Positions 20,529 through 29,981 of a stretch of 64,000 nucleotides of DNA are shown in pieces. Each line of letters begins with the position of its first letter. The first letter of the stretch is position 1. The position numbers were made by a program, and so were the translations under genes. The DNA comes from Acidobacteriota bacterium (GTDB lineage: Bacteria > Acidobacteriota > Terriglobia > Terriglobales > Acidobacteriaceae), in assembly GCA_018268915.1 (NCBI GenBank), contig JAFDVQ010000001.1, positions 682,001-746,000 on the forward strand, given 5' to 3'. The notes below the pieces were generated by a model. It had not been told where the DNA came from and made no database searches. It was given only the letters and a program-made list of their open reading frames with translations.

Positions 20529-21299
20529 ATGCAGACTCGGATTCAGGGCACCACCATGCCCGTCCTCGATGTGCAACTCGATCCCAACGAAAGCGTCTTC
20601 TCCGAAAGCGGCGAGCTTTCATGGATGACCTCATCCATCCAGATGACCACGCACACGCAAATGGGTGGAGGCGGCGGCCTGTTCGGAGTCCTCAAGCGCG
20701 TCGCCGGCGGCGGCAGCATCTTCATGACCGAGTATCGCGCCATGCAGTATCCCGGCGAAGTCTCCTTTGCCACCAAGGTCCCGGGCCATATTGTCCCCGT
20801 GCAGGTAGCTCCTGGACAGGAATACCTGGTTCATCGCCACGGATTTCTCTGTGCCACGCCGCAGGTCACCATCAGCGTCGGATTTCAGCAGTCTCTCGGT
20901 GCCGGCATCTTCGGAGGCAGCGGCTTCCTGCTCCAGCGTGTCGCCGGATACGGCATGGCCTGGCTAGAGCTCTCCGGCGAGCTGATCATGAAGAATCTCG
21001 CCCCCGGCGAAACCCTGCTGGTGCATCCCGGACACGTCGGGGCATTTCAGGCATCTGTCAACTTTCAGATCACCACTGTTCCCGGCATCAAAAACATGAT
21101 CTTTGGCGGCGATGGAATCTTCCTGGGCGTCCTCACCGGGCCCGGAACCATCTGGCTCCAGACATTGCCGATATCCCGTCTAGCGCATCAGATTGGCGAA
21201 TACCTGCCCAGCGGTGAGGGACGGCGGGTTGGGCCTGCAGCGGCAGGCGGAGCGATCCTCGGCGGCATCGTGGGATCGATGTTTGGTAACGATCAATAA
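20529..21299 (+). CDS. AIM24/TIGR00266-family protein
   Basis: A 256-residue protein of the AIM24 family, a glycine-rich double beta-helix fold related to a yeast mitochondrial biogenesis factor. Its bacterial role is not known. Visible features are ESGELSWMTSSIQM, MGGGGGLFGVLKRV, TEYRAMQYPGEVSFA, PGHVGAFQASVNFQI and a glycine-rich hydrophobic tail AAAGGAILGGIVGSMFG that could insert in a membrane. The ribosome-binding site AGGAG lies 8 nt before ATG. It lies just upstream of the AI-2E-type permease gene, separated by 66 bp. Confidence 0.88.
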   Translation: MQTRIQGTTMPVLDVQLDPNESVFSESGELSWMTSSIQMTTHTQMGGGGGLFGVLKRVAGGGSIFMTEYRAMQYPGEVSFATKVPGHIVPVQVAPGQEYLVHRHGFLCATPQVTISVGFQQSLGAGIFGGSGFLLQRVAGYGMAWLELSGELIMKNLAPGETLLVHPGHVGAFQASVNFQITTVPGIKNMIFGGDGIFLGVLTGPGTIWLQTLPISRLAHQIGEYLPSGEGRRVGPAAAGGAILGGIVGSMFGNDQ

Positions 21300-21365
21300 T
21301 CATTGCTATGAGATCAGGCGACCATACCCGCGAAACCTGCACCCAAGCACGGGAAAGGTACATTC

Positions 21366-22436
21366 GTGAATCGTACTGAAGGCAACAGCCCCGACCTGCG
21401 CGCTGACATCGTATTTGCATTTGCCTTGGGCGTTCTCTGTTATCTGGCGTTTCTGCTCCGCCACGTCCTGCTTCTGCTTTTTGTAAGCTGTCTCGCGGGC
21501 GTGGTATTGGCGCCAATCGTTCGCGCAACCTCTCGGTTTCGCATTGGGAACCGCCGGCCGTTCCGGGGGAAGGCCATACTCATTCTCCTCCTGGCGGCGG
21601 CCGGTGCACTCACGGCATTCGGCTTCCTGGCATTCCCACCGGTTATTCGGGACTTGAACGAAGCCGCCAAGGAGATGCCTCAGCGCCTGCCCAGCATTCT
21701 TGACAAAGTCAAGCACATCCCGTTCGCCAATAAGGTGAATACGGATGCGGTCAATGAGAAGGTTCAAGATTTCGTCAGCAACGCGGCAACCTATCTGCTT
21801 CTCTCCATCAAGAACTGGGCCGGCGCAATCTTCAGCATCGCCATGGGCGTCATCCTTACGGTCTACTTCATTCTTGAAGGCGACGTCGCGTACAGGTGGT
21901 TCCTGTCATTCCTGCCGCCGGCAAAGCGATCCCGTCTCGACGCCGCTCTTCAGCGCGCCGATAGTCGCATGGGGCAGTGGCTTGTGGGGCAGGGAAGCCT
22001 CATGCTCATCCTCGGCATTGCGAGCACCGTCATCTATGCCAGCCTTCACGTTCGCTATGCCTATGCCCTCGGCGTATTCACTGGAGTCCTCAACATCATC
22101 CCAGTGGTCGGATCTGCAATCAGCATCGCAGTAGCCCTGCTTGTCGCGGCAGTCGATTCCTGGGGACGTGTCATCGGAGTAGCAATTTTTTACGTCGTCT
22201 GGGTGCAGGTCGAGAATTCATTTCTCATCCCGCGCATTATGGGGACCCGTGTTGGGCTTCCCGGCATCTCCATCCTCGTTGCTCTCCTTATCGGCTCGGA
22301 ACTCGGCGGCGTGCTGGGCGCCATCGTCTCGGTTCCGACTGCGGTGCTCGTCTCCGTTCTCATCGATGAATACCTGATCCAAAAGGGAGTGGAAGAGGAA
22401 GTGGAGAAGATCGTCGCGAAGTCTGAAACAAGCTGA
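21366..22436 (+). CDS. AI-2E family transporter (TqsA/PerM-like permease)
   Basis: A 356-residue polytopic membrane protein of the AI-2E transporter family. It has two or three N-terminal helices, a periplasmic stretch with PPVIRDLNEAAKEMPQRLPS, then helices with FSIAMGVILTVYFILEGD and the family hallmark GVLNIIPVVGSAI and ENSFLIPRIMGTRVGLPG. Members include a quorum-signal exporter and Na+/H+ antiporters, so the substrate cannot be assigned. The start is GTG at 21366, with AAAGG 8 nt upstream. A strong terminator follows the stop. Confidence 0.87.
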   Translation: MNRTEGNSPDLRADIVFAFALGVLCYLAFLLRHVLLLLFVSCLAGVVLAPIVRATSRFRIGNRRPFRGKAILILLLAAAGALTAFGFLAFPPVIRDLNEAAKEMPQRLPSILDKVKHIPFANKVNTDAVNEKVQDFVSNAATYLLLSIKNWAGAIFSIAMGVILTVYFILEGDVAYRWFLSFLPPAKRSRLDAALQRADSRMGQWLVGQGSLMLILGIASTVIYASLHVRYAYALGVFTGVLNIIPVVGSAISIAVALLVAAVDSWGRVIGVAIFYVVWVQVENSFLIPRIMGTRVGLPGISILVALLIGSELGGVLGAIVSVPTAVLVSVLIDEYLIQKGVEEEVEKIVAKSETS

Positions 22437-22464
22437 GTCGTTCCGCAGGCAATTCACAACAAAT

Positions 22465-22489
22465 AAGGCGGCCCTTACGAGGCCGCCTT
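22465..22489. terminator. Hairpin terminator between convergent genes
   Basis: A perfect 9-bp stem, AAGGCGGCC with GGCCGCCTT, and a 7-nt loop lie 28 bp after the AI-2E-type stop. The symmetric A/T ends would serve both strands, although the U-tract is short. Confidence 0.65.
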
Positions 22490-22511
22490 CAACATCTTCG
22501 GTGGTTCTCTA

Positions 22512-23441
22512 TTACTGGCTTACAGCAACATCGCTCGCCACCGAAGCAGTCAGCATCATGCCCGGTTCAATCTTCGCCTGGTTTCCTTGCGGCAAAGGTC
22601 CGGCTACATGTACAAAACTCGTGTCTGCAATGTGGTTGATCTGCGAGCCGATGTCGGGCGCAACCAGCGTATACATGCCATCGAGTGGAATGTTGACCCC
22701 GTTGGCAGATAACCCGGCCAGACGGAAAACAATCATTCCGGAAACCCCATTCTGCCCGGCCGGCTTCACCGCGGTCACGATTGCATCCACGGACATGCCA
22801 CGATGCGCGATCATCTTGCCGTTCACTATCAGGTTCTGATCGAGCAGCACAAAGAAGTGGTCTCCCACATTCGCCGTCTCGGATGTAAGCCTGTTGCCGG
22901 TTTGCAGGCGAATAGGTGTTCCCTTCGGCACCGTCGACCCGCTGATCGCCTCATCCGGCGGCAACGGCGTTGGAGTGCCGCTGAGAGTGTAGCTTCCTGC
23001 AACGATCGGGCTCGGCGCTTTGCCAGGTTCGATCGCGAATGCCTGTATCCGCGTATTCGACAGAATCGGAATAGGTGTCTCATACTTCGTTGACGTCTCT
23101 GTCGGCGTCCATCCGTCAGCGGTGTAGTAGATCACCGCGTTGGGGCTTGGGCTGGTCAGAATCACCACCGCTCCCGGCGCAACGTCCTTCGGGCTGGGCA
23201 GAAAAACTGGAGGCTTGGCGCAGTGGCAGTCAGCTTGTCCGCGATAGGCATCGTTCATCACCTGCACGCCAACCTGTTGCGGAAGTCCTGATCTCTGCAG
23301 GGGAGAGGTGGGCACTGACGTGGCTGCACCAGTACTGTGCATTGCCGGTTGGCTGATTTGGATAGACTCTCCGAACGCCTGCGCCACGGCAGTGCGGCCG
23401 AGCGCGAGGGCACAACACACGACGAGGGGAGTAGCTTTCAT
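22512..23441 (-). CDS. Secreted protein with chitobiase-C-like domain
   Basis: A 309-residue exported protein. A signal peptide (MKATPLVVCCALALG, cut after TAVAQA) is followed by a linker with two cysteines (ADCHCAK) and a domain resembling the C-terminal Ig-like module of chitobiases (VILTSPSPNAVIYYTADGWTP, then YETPIPI and RIQAFAIEPG). The C-terminal half has the pattern VPKGTPIRLQTGNRL, GDHFFVLLDQNL, HRGMSVDAIV, seen in many acidobacterial secreted proteins. No enzyme motif is present, so a carbohydrate- or wall-binding role is likely. ATG 23441 has GGAGGG upstream. An in-frame upstream start would destroy the signal peptide and was rejected. Confidence 0.75.
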   Translation of the reverse strand: MKATPLVVCCALALGRTAVAQAFGESIQISQPAMHSTGAATSVPTSPLQRSGLPQQVGVQVMNDAYRGQADCHCAKPPVFLPSPKDVAPGAVVILTSPSPNAVIYYTADGWTPTETSTKYETPIPILSNTRIQAFAIEPGKAPSPIVAGSYTLSGTPTPLPPDEAISGSTVPKGTPIRLQTGNRLTSETANVGDHFFVLLDQNLIVNGKMIAHRGMSVDAIVTAVKPAGQNGVSGMIVFRLAGLSANGVNIPLDGMYTLVAPDIGSQINHIADTSFVHVAGPLPQGNQAKIEPGMMLTASVASDVAVSQ

Positions 23442-23525
23442 TGACACCCTCCGCTTGGGGAATTGTTCCCTCTCAGAACAGCAGAAAAAGCCTTGCGAGT
23501 GCAAGACCAAACTGCTTACCCGAAG

Positions 23526-25232
23526 TTACCGGAAGGGATGGGACGATCGGGGCCTGGCGACCCCCAAACCGGCATCCACGACAGTCTTCATCACTCCGCA
23601 ATGCGCCATAAACCGAACCAGCGATCCCGAAAGGCTGGTGGACTGAGAGGCCTTTCCGATTTCCAGCCTGCCATCCGTCGGCTCTGTCGAGGCGTTCCGC
23701 AGTTGTCCTTTGTCCTGCGACTCAAGCACCATCGCAGTAAGTTTCCGCGCAACCGGCAGATCGAAGCTCTCGGCAACAAACACCAGCTTGCCCTTCTGCG
23801 TGATTACCACCGGACCCTCGTTGGTGGTCCAGACCTTCTCGGTTGTTCCTGTTGCGGCATCAGCATCCTGTGTCGCCGCAATATCCTGCTTAACCCCTGA
23901 GTACTTCCGCCCCAGCTCGTTCGCATAGAGATTTGCGAATGTCTCCGCAGACTTATCGTTCTTCCAGGCCGAGAGATAGAAGAAGGCTATCGACTTCGTG
24001 GTCGCTTGTTCCGCCGGCGTCGCGCTGAGCTTCTGTCCGGCCCAGTAAATCCCACCATCCCACGCCGGACTCAGGTTTCGTGCCGTCTTTTCTCCGCTGA
24101 ACAGGTTGGCAAGAATCTGCACATCCAGTTCGCCCACCTGGCCGATATCGTAGGGCCTGTACGTCTGATCCAGAAGCGGGTGAATATTCGGCAGGTAAGG
24201 AACCGATGGTACGTGCTGACGTACGTACTCCAGCGGGTTCATGATCTCCCACGTTGACGACGGTGGCCGGTCGAGCGCGCCTGTAAATGCGGCAGACTGC
24301 CCGCGATCCATCCACACATCCTGCTCAAAGCTCAAGCCCTCGCGATACGGAAACAGAAGTGACTCCGAAAGCAGCAGCGGTGCCCGTGCCAATACCGGCG
24401 AATCTTCCGAGCCGTTCATCTTCTGCTTGATGATCTCCACCACCTCAGGGTCCCCAACCAGGCTTTTCCCCATCGGCTTCAGGATGTTGTCCATCATCAC
24501 CGCAGTTGCCTGGCCCTCAGTCACGGCATCGCGTGCAGTATCGAGCTCGTCCTTCGCAAGATGCTCCGTGTCTTCCGAGGATGTGTGCGATACGTCAGCG
24601 GGCGTCTGATCGCTCCACTTCTCCAGGTTCACGTGCTGATCCTGAAGTGCGTGAGTAAGTTCGTGCGCGAGAACCGGCTTCTGTTCGTCTACCGAAACCC
24701 AGTCGAGAAGGTTGATCGCTTTTTCCTTGGGATCGTAATAAGCTGCAATCTGCTCGGTCAGCAGCTGAAGCAAGAACGGCTTGAGATCGAAGTCCCGATC
24801 TAGCAGCCCGAACTTCTTTAGTACGATTTCGCTGCGCTGCATCCGCTTCGCATCCTCATCGTCCTCGAATTTCTCTTTCAAGTACTTCTCGACTGCTGCT
24901 CGCGTGGTTAGTTGCCGTTTCACCTGGCTCTTGACAGGCAAACCAGTTTCCTCCGACGAGAACTTGATGAGCTGATCGACAAGACCGAAGAGCTGTTTTG
25001 CCTCCTCAGGGGTGATGTGAGTCTCCGGTTTCGATGCTGAGTCCGGTCTGGCTTGTTCGGGGGATTGCGTGCCGGTCCCAGACGGCCTTCCCGCAGGAGC
25101 TGGAGTCTGCTGCGCTGGTTGATCTTCCGGCAATTGCGCGTACCCCATCAGCTGCCCAATCAGCAGGAACATACCGGCAACGCAGGCCACCCGTCTCCGA
25201 TGTAAATCGTTCATTCGGTGATACTTGCTCAT
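23526..25232 (-). CDS. Exported zinc metalloprotease-like protein (gluzincin signature)
   Basis: A 568-residue protein with an uncleaved or cleavable signal segment (residues 13-32, RRVACVAGMFLLIGQL) and a Pro/Gln-rich linker. It has HELTHALQDQH (190-200), the HExxH zinc motif, and TEGQATAVMMD about 45 residues later, where the Glu fits the third zinc ligand of gluzincins. The rest of the chain, rich in DR and LAP segments, has no family I recognise. An upstream AAGGAG six nt before ATG 25232 sets the start. It is divergent from ygfZ. It is probably a periplasmic or membrane-anchored peptidase, with substrate unknown. Confidence 0.72.
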   Translation of the reverse strand: MSKYHRMNDLHRRRVACVAGMFLLIGQLMGYAQLPEDQPAQQTPAPAGRPSGTGTQSPEQARPDSASKPETHITPEEAKQLFGLVDQLIKFSSEETGLPVKSQVKRQLTTRAAVEKYLKEKFEDDEDAKRMQRSEIVLKKFGLLDRDFDLKPFLLQLLTEQIAAYYDPKEKAINLLDWVSVDEQKPVLAHELTHALQDQHVNLEKWSDQTPADVSHTSSEDTEHLAKDELDTARDAVTEGQATAVMMDNILKPMGKSLVGDPEVVEIIKQKMNGSEDSPVLARAPLLLSESLLFPYREGLSFEQDVWMDRGQSAAFTGALDRPPSSTWEIMNPLEYVRQHVPSVPYLPNIHPLLDQTYRPYDIGQVGELDVQILANLFSGEKTARNLSPAWDGGIYWAGQKLSATPAEQATTKSIAFFYLSAWKNDKSAETFANLYANELGRKYSGVKQDIAATQDADAATGTTEKVWTTNEGPVVITQKGKLVFVAESFDLPVARKLTAMVLESQDKGQLRNASTEPTDGRLEIGKASQSTSLSGSLVRFMAHCGVMKTVVDAGLGVARPRSSHPFR

Positions 25233-25356
25233 TCATGCTCCTTAAGGTTCTGAGACAGCCCCGTTGCCGCATGTAGCTGCTGATCCAAGGCTATAATCAG
25301 GATGCGTCATGGCGCGATGACATTCAAAACTCGCACCGGGATGCATGTAGCGCTTT

Positions 25357-26448
25357 ATGACCGAAAATCTCGCCGTCTCCGCACCTTGCACGCCCCTCGC
25401 GACCCAACTTACCTCCGGCGCTAACAAGCCTCAACTCATCGAGTTCAGGGGCGCGATGACTCCACAGCATTTGGACGCTCCAACCCAGGAAACAGCGGCT
25501 TTGACCAGAGGAGCTGCAGCGCACGATCTCGGTTGGATGCGGCGAGTGACGGTGCGAGGTGAAGATCGCTTTCGCTGGCTCAGCGGAATGGTCACAAATA
25601 CCGTGAACGACATTCCGGAAAACAGCGGCGCCTGGAATCTCGTGCTGAATGCCCAGGGCCGCATTCAGGGCGACCTGACCGTCTGGCGCAATGGAGAGTC
25701 ACTCGAACTCGAGATCGCAGCCAACCAGTTCGAGAAGCTGATGGCCCACCTCGACCACTTCATCATCATGGACGATGTCGAACTTATCCCTAATGACCTC
25801 GCGGCCGATACTGCTGTAGGACTCACCGGTCCCAAGGCCGCGGAGGTTTTGAGCCGGATGGGTCTGCCCGCTCCTGTCGAAGCAATGACGGGCGTACGAT
25901 GCGAATGGAATGGCTTCGATCTCGTCATCCGACGCAACTTCGGCACCCTTGCCCAGCACTTCGAGATCCGTACGCCGATCGCCGGTCTGCCTCTGCTGTG
26001 GCGAGCGCTCTCCACCGCTGGTGCGATCGCCACGGGCGCTGCCTCGCTTGACGCTCTTCGCACCGCCGAAGGCATTCCCGCATACGGCATCGATATTGCT
26101 GAGCGCGATCTTCCTCAGGAAACCTCGCAGGTGCGCGCCCTGCACTTTAACAAGGGGTGCTACCTCGGGCAGGAGATCGTGGAGCGCATTCGCTCTCGAG
26201 GGAACGTCCACCGCCACCTCCGCCAGCTTGAGCTTGATGGCCCGATTCCCCAGCTCGGCGCAGAGCTCTTCCTGGACAACACCGCAGTTGGTGCGATCAC
26301 CAGCGTCGCTGAACTGCCCCTACAATCCGGAAGCCGCCGCTTTGCCCTTGCCATGATCCGCAGCGAAGCCGAGCTGAAGAATCAGCCCCTCGCCTATTCA
26401 GACAAACTGGGAACCGCAAAGATCTTGGCCCGGCCGCCCGAATTATGA
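25357..26448 (+). CDS. ygfZ: YgfZ/CAF17-like folate-binding Fe-S protein
   Basis: A 363-residue protein of the GcvT-like YgfZ family, which uses tetrahydrofolate to help repair or assemble certain 4Fe-4S enzymes. The diagnostic motif KGCYLGQEIVER is present, with its conserved cysteine at about residue 268. The N-terminal part, with RVTVRGEDRFRWLSGMVTND-like spacing and LNAQGRIQGDL, matches the family. The start is ATG 25357 with no strong ribosome-binding site; ATG 25456 is an alternative. It heads a five-gene cluster with DUF1844, MBL hydrolase, ribF and hemB, so flavin, heme and iron-sulfur functions sit together. Confidence 0.9.
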   Translation: MTENLAVSAPCTPLATQLTSGANKPQLIEFRGAMTPQHLDAPTQETAALTRGAAAHDLGWMRRVTVRGEDRFRWLSGMVTNTVNDIPENSGAWNLVLNAQGRIQGDLTVWRNGESLELEIAANQFEKLMAHLDHFIIMDDVELIPNDLAADTAVGLTGPKAAEVLSRMGLPAPVEAMTGVRCEWNGFDLVIRRNFGTLAQHFEIRTPIAGLPLLWRALSTAGAIATGAASLDALRTAEGIPAYGIDIAERDLPQETSQVRALHFNKGCYLGQEIVERIRSRGNVHRHLRQLELDGPIPQLGAELFLDNTAVGAITSVAELPLQSGSRRFALAMIRSEAELKNQPLAYSDKLGTAKILARPPEL

Positions 26449-26497
26449 TCGAATCTCTAATGGCCTATATCATTGATAGTGATAGGAATTCTGGATT

Positions 26498-27109
26498 ATG
26501 AGCGATACTCCCAAATTTGAAGTCATCGACCGCCGCAGAATGAAGAAGGAAGGGGAGCAGGAACCCTCCTCCACCGAATCCGCCCCCACCCCTGCACCTC
26601 CCCCTGAGCTTGAGCAGAAGGCCGCCGGACCCCGTCTGGTTGAGCCCGAGGCCGCAAAGCCCCCGAGGCCCGAAGAGCAAGGTGAGGATGACCTTGCCGG
26701 TGCAATGCCTCCCCTGCCTAGCGCCGAAGAGTTGCGAGAGCAGGAGACCGCCTATGAGGCTTCTGCGCAGCGTGTCGAAGATCTTCTGCGTGCCCAGAAC
26801 CCCACCATGGGTGCGCAACCTCCTATTAAGTTCGAGCACCTCGTTCAGCAGCTCTACCTCTCAGCGCTTATGCAAATGGGTGCGGCAACTCCAGAAGGGC
26901 AGCGTCCTCGTGTCGATATCATCGGGGCGCGTCAGAGCATCGATCTGCTCGGCGTCTTGGAAGAAAAGACTAAAGGCAATCTCAGCGACAATGAAGTTCG
27001 CATGCTTGAGACAGTTCTCTTCGAGTTGCGCATGACTTTCCTTGAACTCAGCAAAATGATCTCGCTTCAAGGTGTGCAGGCCCCGCCCCCTAAGCCGGAA
27101 AAACACTAA
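26498..27109 (+). CDS. DUF1844 domain protein
   Basis: A 203-residue soluble protein. Residues ~1-75 are charged and Pro/Glu-rich (disordered). The rest forms the DUF1844 helical domain, with FEHLVQQLYLSALMQMG, RQSIDLLGVLEEKTKGNLS and LFELRMTFLELSKMI. The function is unknown. The family is found next to cofactor and translation genes in many acidobacteria and deltaproteobacteria. AGGA sits upstream of the ATG, and the next gene starts 5 bp after the stop, so it is a firm member of the cofactor operon. Confidence 0.87.
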   Translation: MSDTPKFEVIDRRRMKKEGEQEPSSTESAPTPAPPPELEQKAAGPRLVEPEAAKPPRPEEQGEDDLAGAMPPLPSAEELREQETAYEASAQRVEDLLRAQNPTMGAQPPIKFEHLVQQLYLSALMQMGAATPEGQRPRVDIIGARQSIDLLGVLEEKTKGNLSDNEVRMLETVLFELRMTFLELSKMISLQGVQAPPPKPEKH

Positions 27110-27114
27110 AGGCC

Positions 27115-27921
27115 ATGGAGGGCCGGCTGACATTTCTGGGTACCGGAACTTCCATGGGAGTTCCGACGCTGGGTTGCAGTTGCGCGGTGTGCACTTCCGT
27201 CGACCCACATGATCGCAGGCTTCGCCCGTCGATCCTACTTCAGTGGCAGCAGGAAGGCCGGGACCGAGTAGTCCTTATCGATACCGGCCCCGACTTCCGC
27301 GAGCAGGCGCTTCGCAACAAGCTCACGCGAGTAGACGCTGTCTTCTACACCCACGACCACGCCGATCACATCTTCGGTCTCGATGATCTTCGTCCCATTA
27401 GCTTCACCGTATCCCGCGAGGGTGGACGAATTCCGCTCTACGCTTCGCCCGAAACAGAAGGCACCCTGCGTCGCGTATACGACTACACCTTCTCGCCTGA
27501 TGCAACATATCCAAACCGCCCACGAGTGCAGCTCGAGCCGCTCGTCGACGTGACTTGCGCCTTTGGAGTGGAGTTCCGCCGCATTCCCATTCTTCACGGT
27601 TACCAGCACATCAGCGGTTTTCGTTTCGGGCGCACAGCATATCTCACCGACGTCAGCGAAATTCCGGAAGAGAGCTTCGCGCTTCTTCGCGACCTCGATC
27701 ACGTTGTCCTCTCTGCTCTCCGTCACAAGCCACATCCTAGCCACGCAACCGTCGAACAGGCGGTTGGCTGGGCCCAGCGGATCAAAGCGAAGCACACGTG
27801 GCTGACACACATTGCGCACGAACTAGGCCACGAAGAAACCAATGCCGGGCTTCCTGAGAACATCCGCCTCGCTTATGACCAGCTGAGCCTCTCGATCGCC
27901 CTCGGGGATGGCTGCGCATGA
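27115..27921 (+). CDS. MBL-fold metallo-hydrolase (PhnP-like)
   Basis: A 268-residue metallo-beta-lactamase-fold hydrolase. The zinc-binding motif YTHDHADHIFGLDDLRP (His80, His82, Asp84, His85) and the start GTGTSMGVP are clear. An extra cysteine cluster GCSCAVC (21, 23, 26) resembles the additional zinc site of PhnP phosphodiesterases, while later histidines (LHGYQH and HKPHPSHAT) complete the dinuclear site. PhnP acts on cyclic ribose phosphates. No phn genes are nearby, so the substrate here is open, perhaps a cyclic nucleotide or damaged cofactor given the operon. Its stop overlaps ribF (ATGA). Confidence 0.88.
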   Translation: MEGRLTFLGTGTSMGVPTLGCSCAVCTSVDPHDRRLRPSILLQWQQEGRDRVVLIDTGPDFREQALRNKLTRVDAVFYTHDHADHIFGLDDLRPISFTVSREGGRIPLYASPETEGTLRRVYDYTFSPDATYPNRPRVQLEPLVDVTCAFGVEFRRIPILHGYQHISGFRFGRTAYLTDVSEIPEESFALLRDLDHVVLSALRHKPHPSHATVEQAVGWAQRIKAKHTWLTHIAHELGHEETNAGLPENIRLAYDQLSLSIALGDGCA

Positions 27922-28934
27922 CTGAAAGAATCATCGCGACTGTTCCCATCTACCGCTCTATCTCCGAAATTCCAGCCGACTTCGGCCCATCCATCGCCGC
28001 GATTGGCAACTTCGATGGCGTACATCGCGGACATCAGGAGATCCTCGGAGCCGCTGCTGCTGAGGCTCGCGAACGCCGCATGCGCTCGGTTGCAGTCACC
28101 TTCGATCCCCACCCGGCTCAAGTCCTCTATCCGAAAGAAGCTCCGAAGCTGCTCACATTTTTGCCGCAGCGCATCGAATTGATGGCTCGAACCGGCGTAG
28201 ACGCAATTTTTGTTCTGCCCTTCAACACCGAGTTCTCGCGCGTGACAAGCCACGATTTCGTTCGCGACATTCTCGTGGGGCGCCTTGGCATCCGCGGCAT
28301 CCACGAAGGCGCAAACTTCCGTTTCGGCCACGGCGCAAAAGCCGGCGTCGCCGAACTTCGCGCGTTCGGCGAACAATTCGGCTTCAACGTGCACGTTCAC
28401 AAGGCAGTCCGCTTGCACAATCTCGAGATCTCCAGTTCCGCAGTCCGCGCCGCCATCGCGGCGGGAGACGTTCGCAGCGCTCGCTGGATGCTAGGCCGCG
28501 TTTTCGGCGTGCATTCCAATCCTGCAAAGGGCCGTGGTGTTGGCACGAAACTCCTGGTTCCGACCGTCAATCTCGCTCCCTATGACGGTCTCCTCCCCGG
28601 CTTCGGAGTCTATGTAACGCGATTGACGATTGGTGACCGCTGCTTTCGGTCAGTCACAAATGCCGGCAACCGCCCTACCTTTGAGGGCGTCGGCTTCGGT
28701 GTGGAAACTCACATCCTGGACTTCGAACCTGTTGATCTTTCCGACGAAACCCCTCTATACCTCGAGTTCCTGCTCCGCCTGCGCGGAGAGATGAAGTGGC
28801 CCTCCACCGAAGCTCTGAGAGCTCAGATCCTCAAGGACGTGCAGAGAGCGACCCGATACTTCAGCCTCCTGCGTTTCGCGCAAGGTAATTCATCACAGCA
28901 GCCGCAATCTGTGACTGGCATACAATCTTCCTAA
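27918..28934 (+). CDS. ribF: Bifunctional riboflavin kinase/FAD synthetase
   Basis: A 338-residue RibF, which phosphorylates riboflavin to FMN and then adenylates it to FAD. The N-terminal FAD synthetase domain has [16 protein letters not shown] (about 28-43) and [13 protein letters not shown]. Its HIGH-like motif is GVHRGH. The C-terminal kinase domain has [15 protein letters not shown], which holds the PTxN motif, and the segment TNAGNRPTF. It overlaps the MBL gene by 4 bp and hemB follows after 1 bp, so translation is likely coupled. It is cytoplasmic and essential in most bacteria. Confidence 0.96.
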   Translation: MTERIIATVPIYRSISEIPADFGPSIAAIGNFDGVHRGHQEILGAAAAEARERRMRSVAVTFDPHPAQVLYPKEAPKLLTFLPQRIELMARTGVDAIFVLPFNTEFSRVTSHDFVRDILVGRLGIRGIHEGANFRFGHGAKAGVAELRAFGEQFGFNVHVHKAVRLHNLEISSSAVRAAIAAGDVRSARWMLGRVFGVHSNPAKGRGVGTKLLVPTVNLAPYDGLLPGFGVYVTRLTIGDRCFRSVTNAGNRPTFEGVGFGVETHILDFEPVDLSDETPLYLEFLLRLRGEMKWPSTEALRAQILKDVQRATRYFSLLRFAQGNSSQQPQSVTGIQSS

Positions 28935-28935
28935 G

Positions 28936-29922
28936 ATGCCTTTTCCCGAAATTCGTCTACGCCGGCTGCGCCGCACGGAATCTCTGCGCGCTCTGGTTCG
29001 CGAGACTACCCTGAACCCAGGCGATTTGATCTACCCGCTATTCATCTGTCCCGGCGAAGGCGTGCGCAACCCGATCAGTTCCATGCCGGGAGTTTTCAAT
29101 CTTTCCGTGGACCAGGCCGTGCGCGAAGCTGAAGAAGCCGCATCTCTCGGCATCGGCGGACTGCTTCTCTTCGGTCTTCCGGACAGCAAAGACGAACAGG
29201 CCTCCGGCGCATGGGATGACAACGGTATCGTGCAGCGTGCCCTCCGTGCGCTGAAGCAGAGCCCGTCTGCGAAGAAGCTTGTCATGATGGCCGACGTGTG
29301 TCTCTGTGAATACACCAGCCACGGCCACTGCGGCGTCGTTCTTAAGTCGGAAGACAACTACGAAATCGATAACGATCCCTCGCTTGAGCTCCTTGCCAGA
29401 ACAGGTGCAAGCCTCGCACGCGCGGGCGCTGACATCGTAGCTCCCAGCGACATGATGGACGGACGCGTAGCTGCCATCCGGCGTGCTCTCGATGCCGACG
29501 GCAATACCAACACGCCTATACTCAGCTACGCATCGAAGTTCGCCTCTGCCTTCTATGGCCCCTTCCGCGAAGCTGCCGATTCCGCTCCGCAGTTTGGTGA
29601 TCGCCGCAGCTACCAAATGGATGGAGCCAACCTGCGCGAAGCCATGCGTGAGATTGAGCTCGACCTTGTCGAGGGCGCCGACATGATCCTGATGAAACCC
29701 GCCATGCCCTATCTGGACGTGGTGCACGCCGCTCGTGAGCGCTTCGGAGTGCCTATGGGTGCGTACCAGGTTTCCGGGGAATACTCGATGCTTCACGCCG
29801 CCTTCGAAAAAGGCTGGCTCGAACGCGACCGTGCCATGCTCGAGTCCCTTATAGGTATCCGCCGCGCCGGTGCGGACTTCATCGTCACCTACTTCGCCAA
29901 AGACGCAGCAAAAATCCTCTAG
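28936..29922 (+). CDS. hemB: Porphobilinogen synthase (delta-aminolevulinate dehydratase)
   Basis: A 328-residue HemB, which condenses two 5-aminolevulinates to porphobilinogen in heme synthesis. The zinc-type metal site is visible as [14 protein letters not shown] (Cys122, Cys124, Cys132). The Schiff-base lysines are in [16 protein letters not shown] (Lys201) and [12 protein letters not shown] (Lys254). ATG lies 1 bp after the ribF stop. The start [12 protein letters not shown] is typical for the family. It is the last gene of the cofactor cluster, and a hairpin repeat lies 15 bp downstream. Confidence 0.97.
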   Translation: MPFPEIRLRRLRRTESLRALVRETTLNPGDLIYPLFICPGEGVRNPISSMPGVFNLSVDQAVREAEEAASLGIGGLLLFGLPDSKDEQASGAWDDNGIVQRALRALKQSPSAKKLVMMADVCLCEYTSHGHCGVVLKSEDNYEIDNDPSLELLARTGASLARAGADIVAPSDMMDGRVAAIRRALDADGNTNTPILSYASKFASAFYGPFREAADSAPQFGDRRSYQMDGANLREAMREIELDLVEGADMILMKPAMPYLDVVHAARERFGVPMGAYQVSGEYSMLHAAFEKGWLERDRAMLESLIGIRRAGADFIVTYFAKDAAKIL

Positions 29923-29936
29923 CATTGCTTGAGAAT

Positions 29937-29981
29937 GGGTGCCCCAGGTCTCGCTTCTGAGGCCTGGGACTCTCGGGCACC
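29937..29981. repeat. GGGTGCCCC-headed hairpin repeat, copy 2
   Basis: Just after hemB. The head GGGTGCCCC runs into a 10-bp stem (29943-29952 with 29959-29968, one G-T pair) around a 6-nt loop. A distal GGGCACC (29975-29981) is fully complementary to GGTGCCC of the head, so the element can also close as a larger nested structure. Copies 1 and 3 lack this distal arm. Confidence 0.7.
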
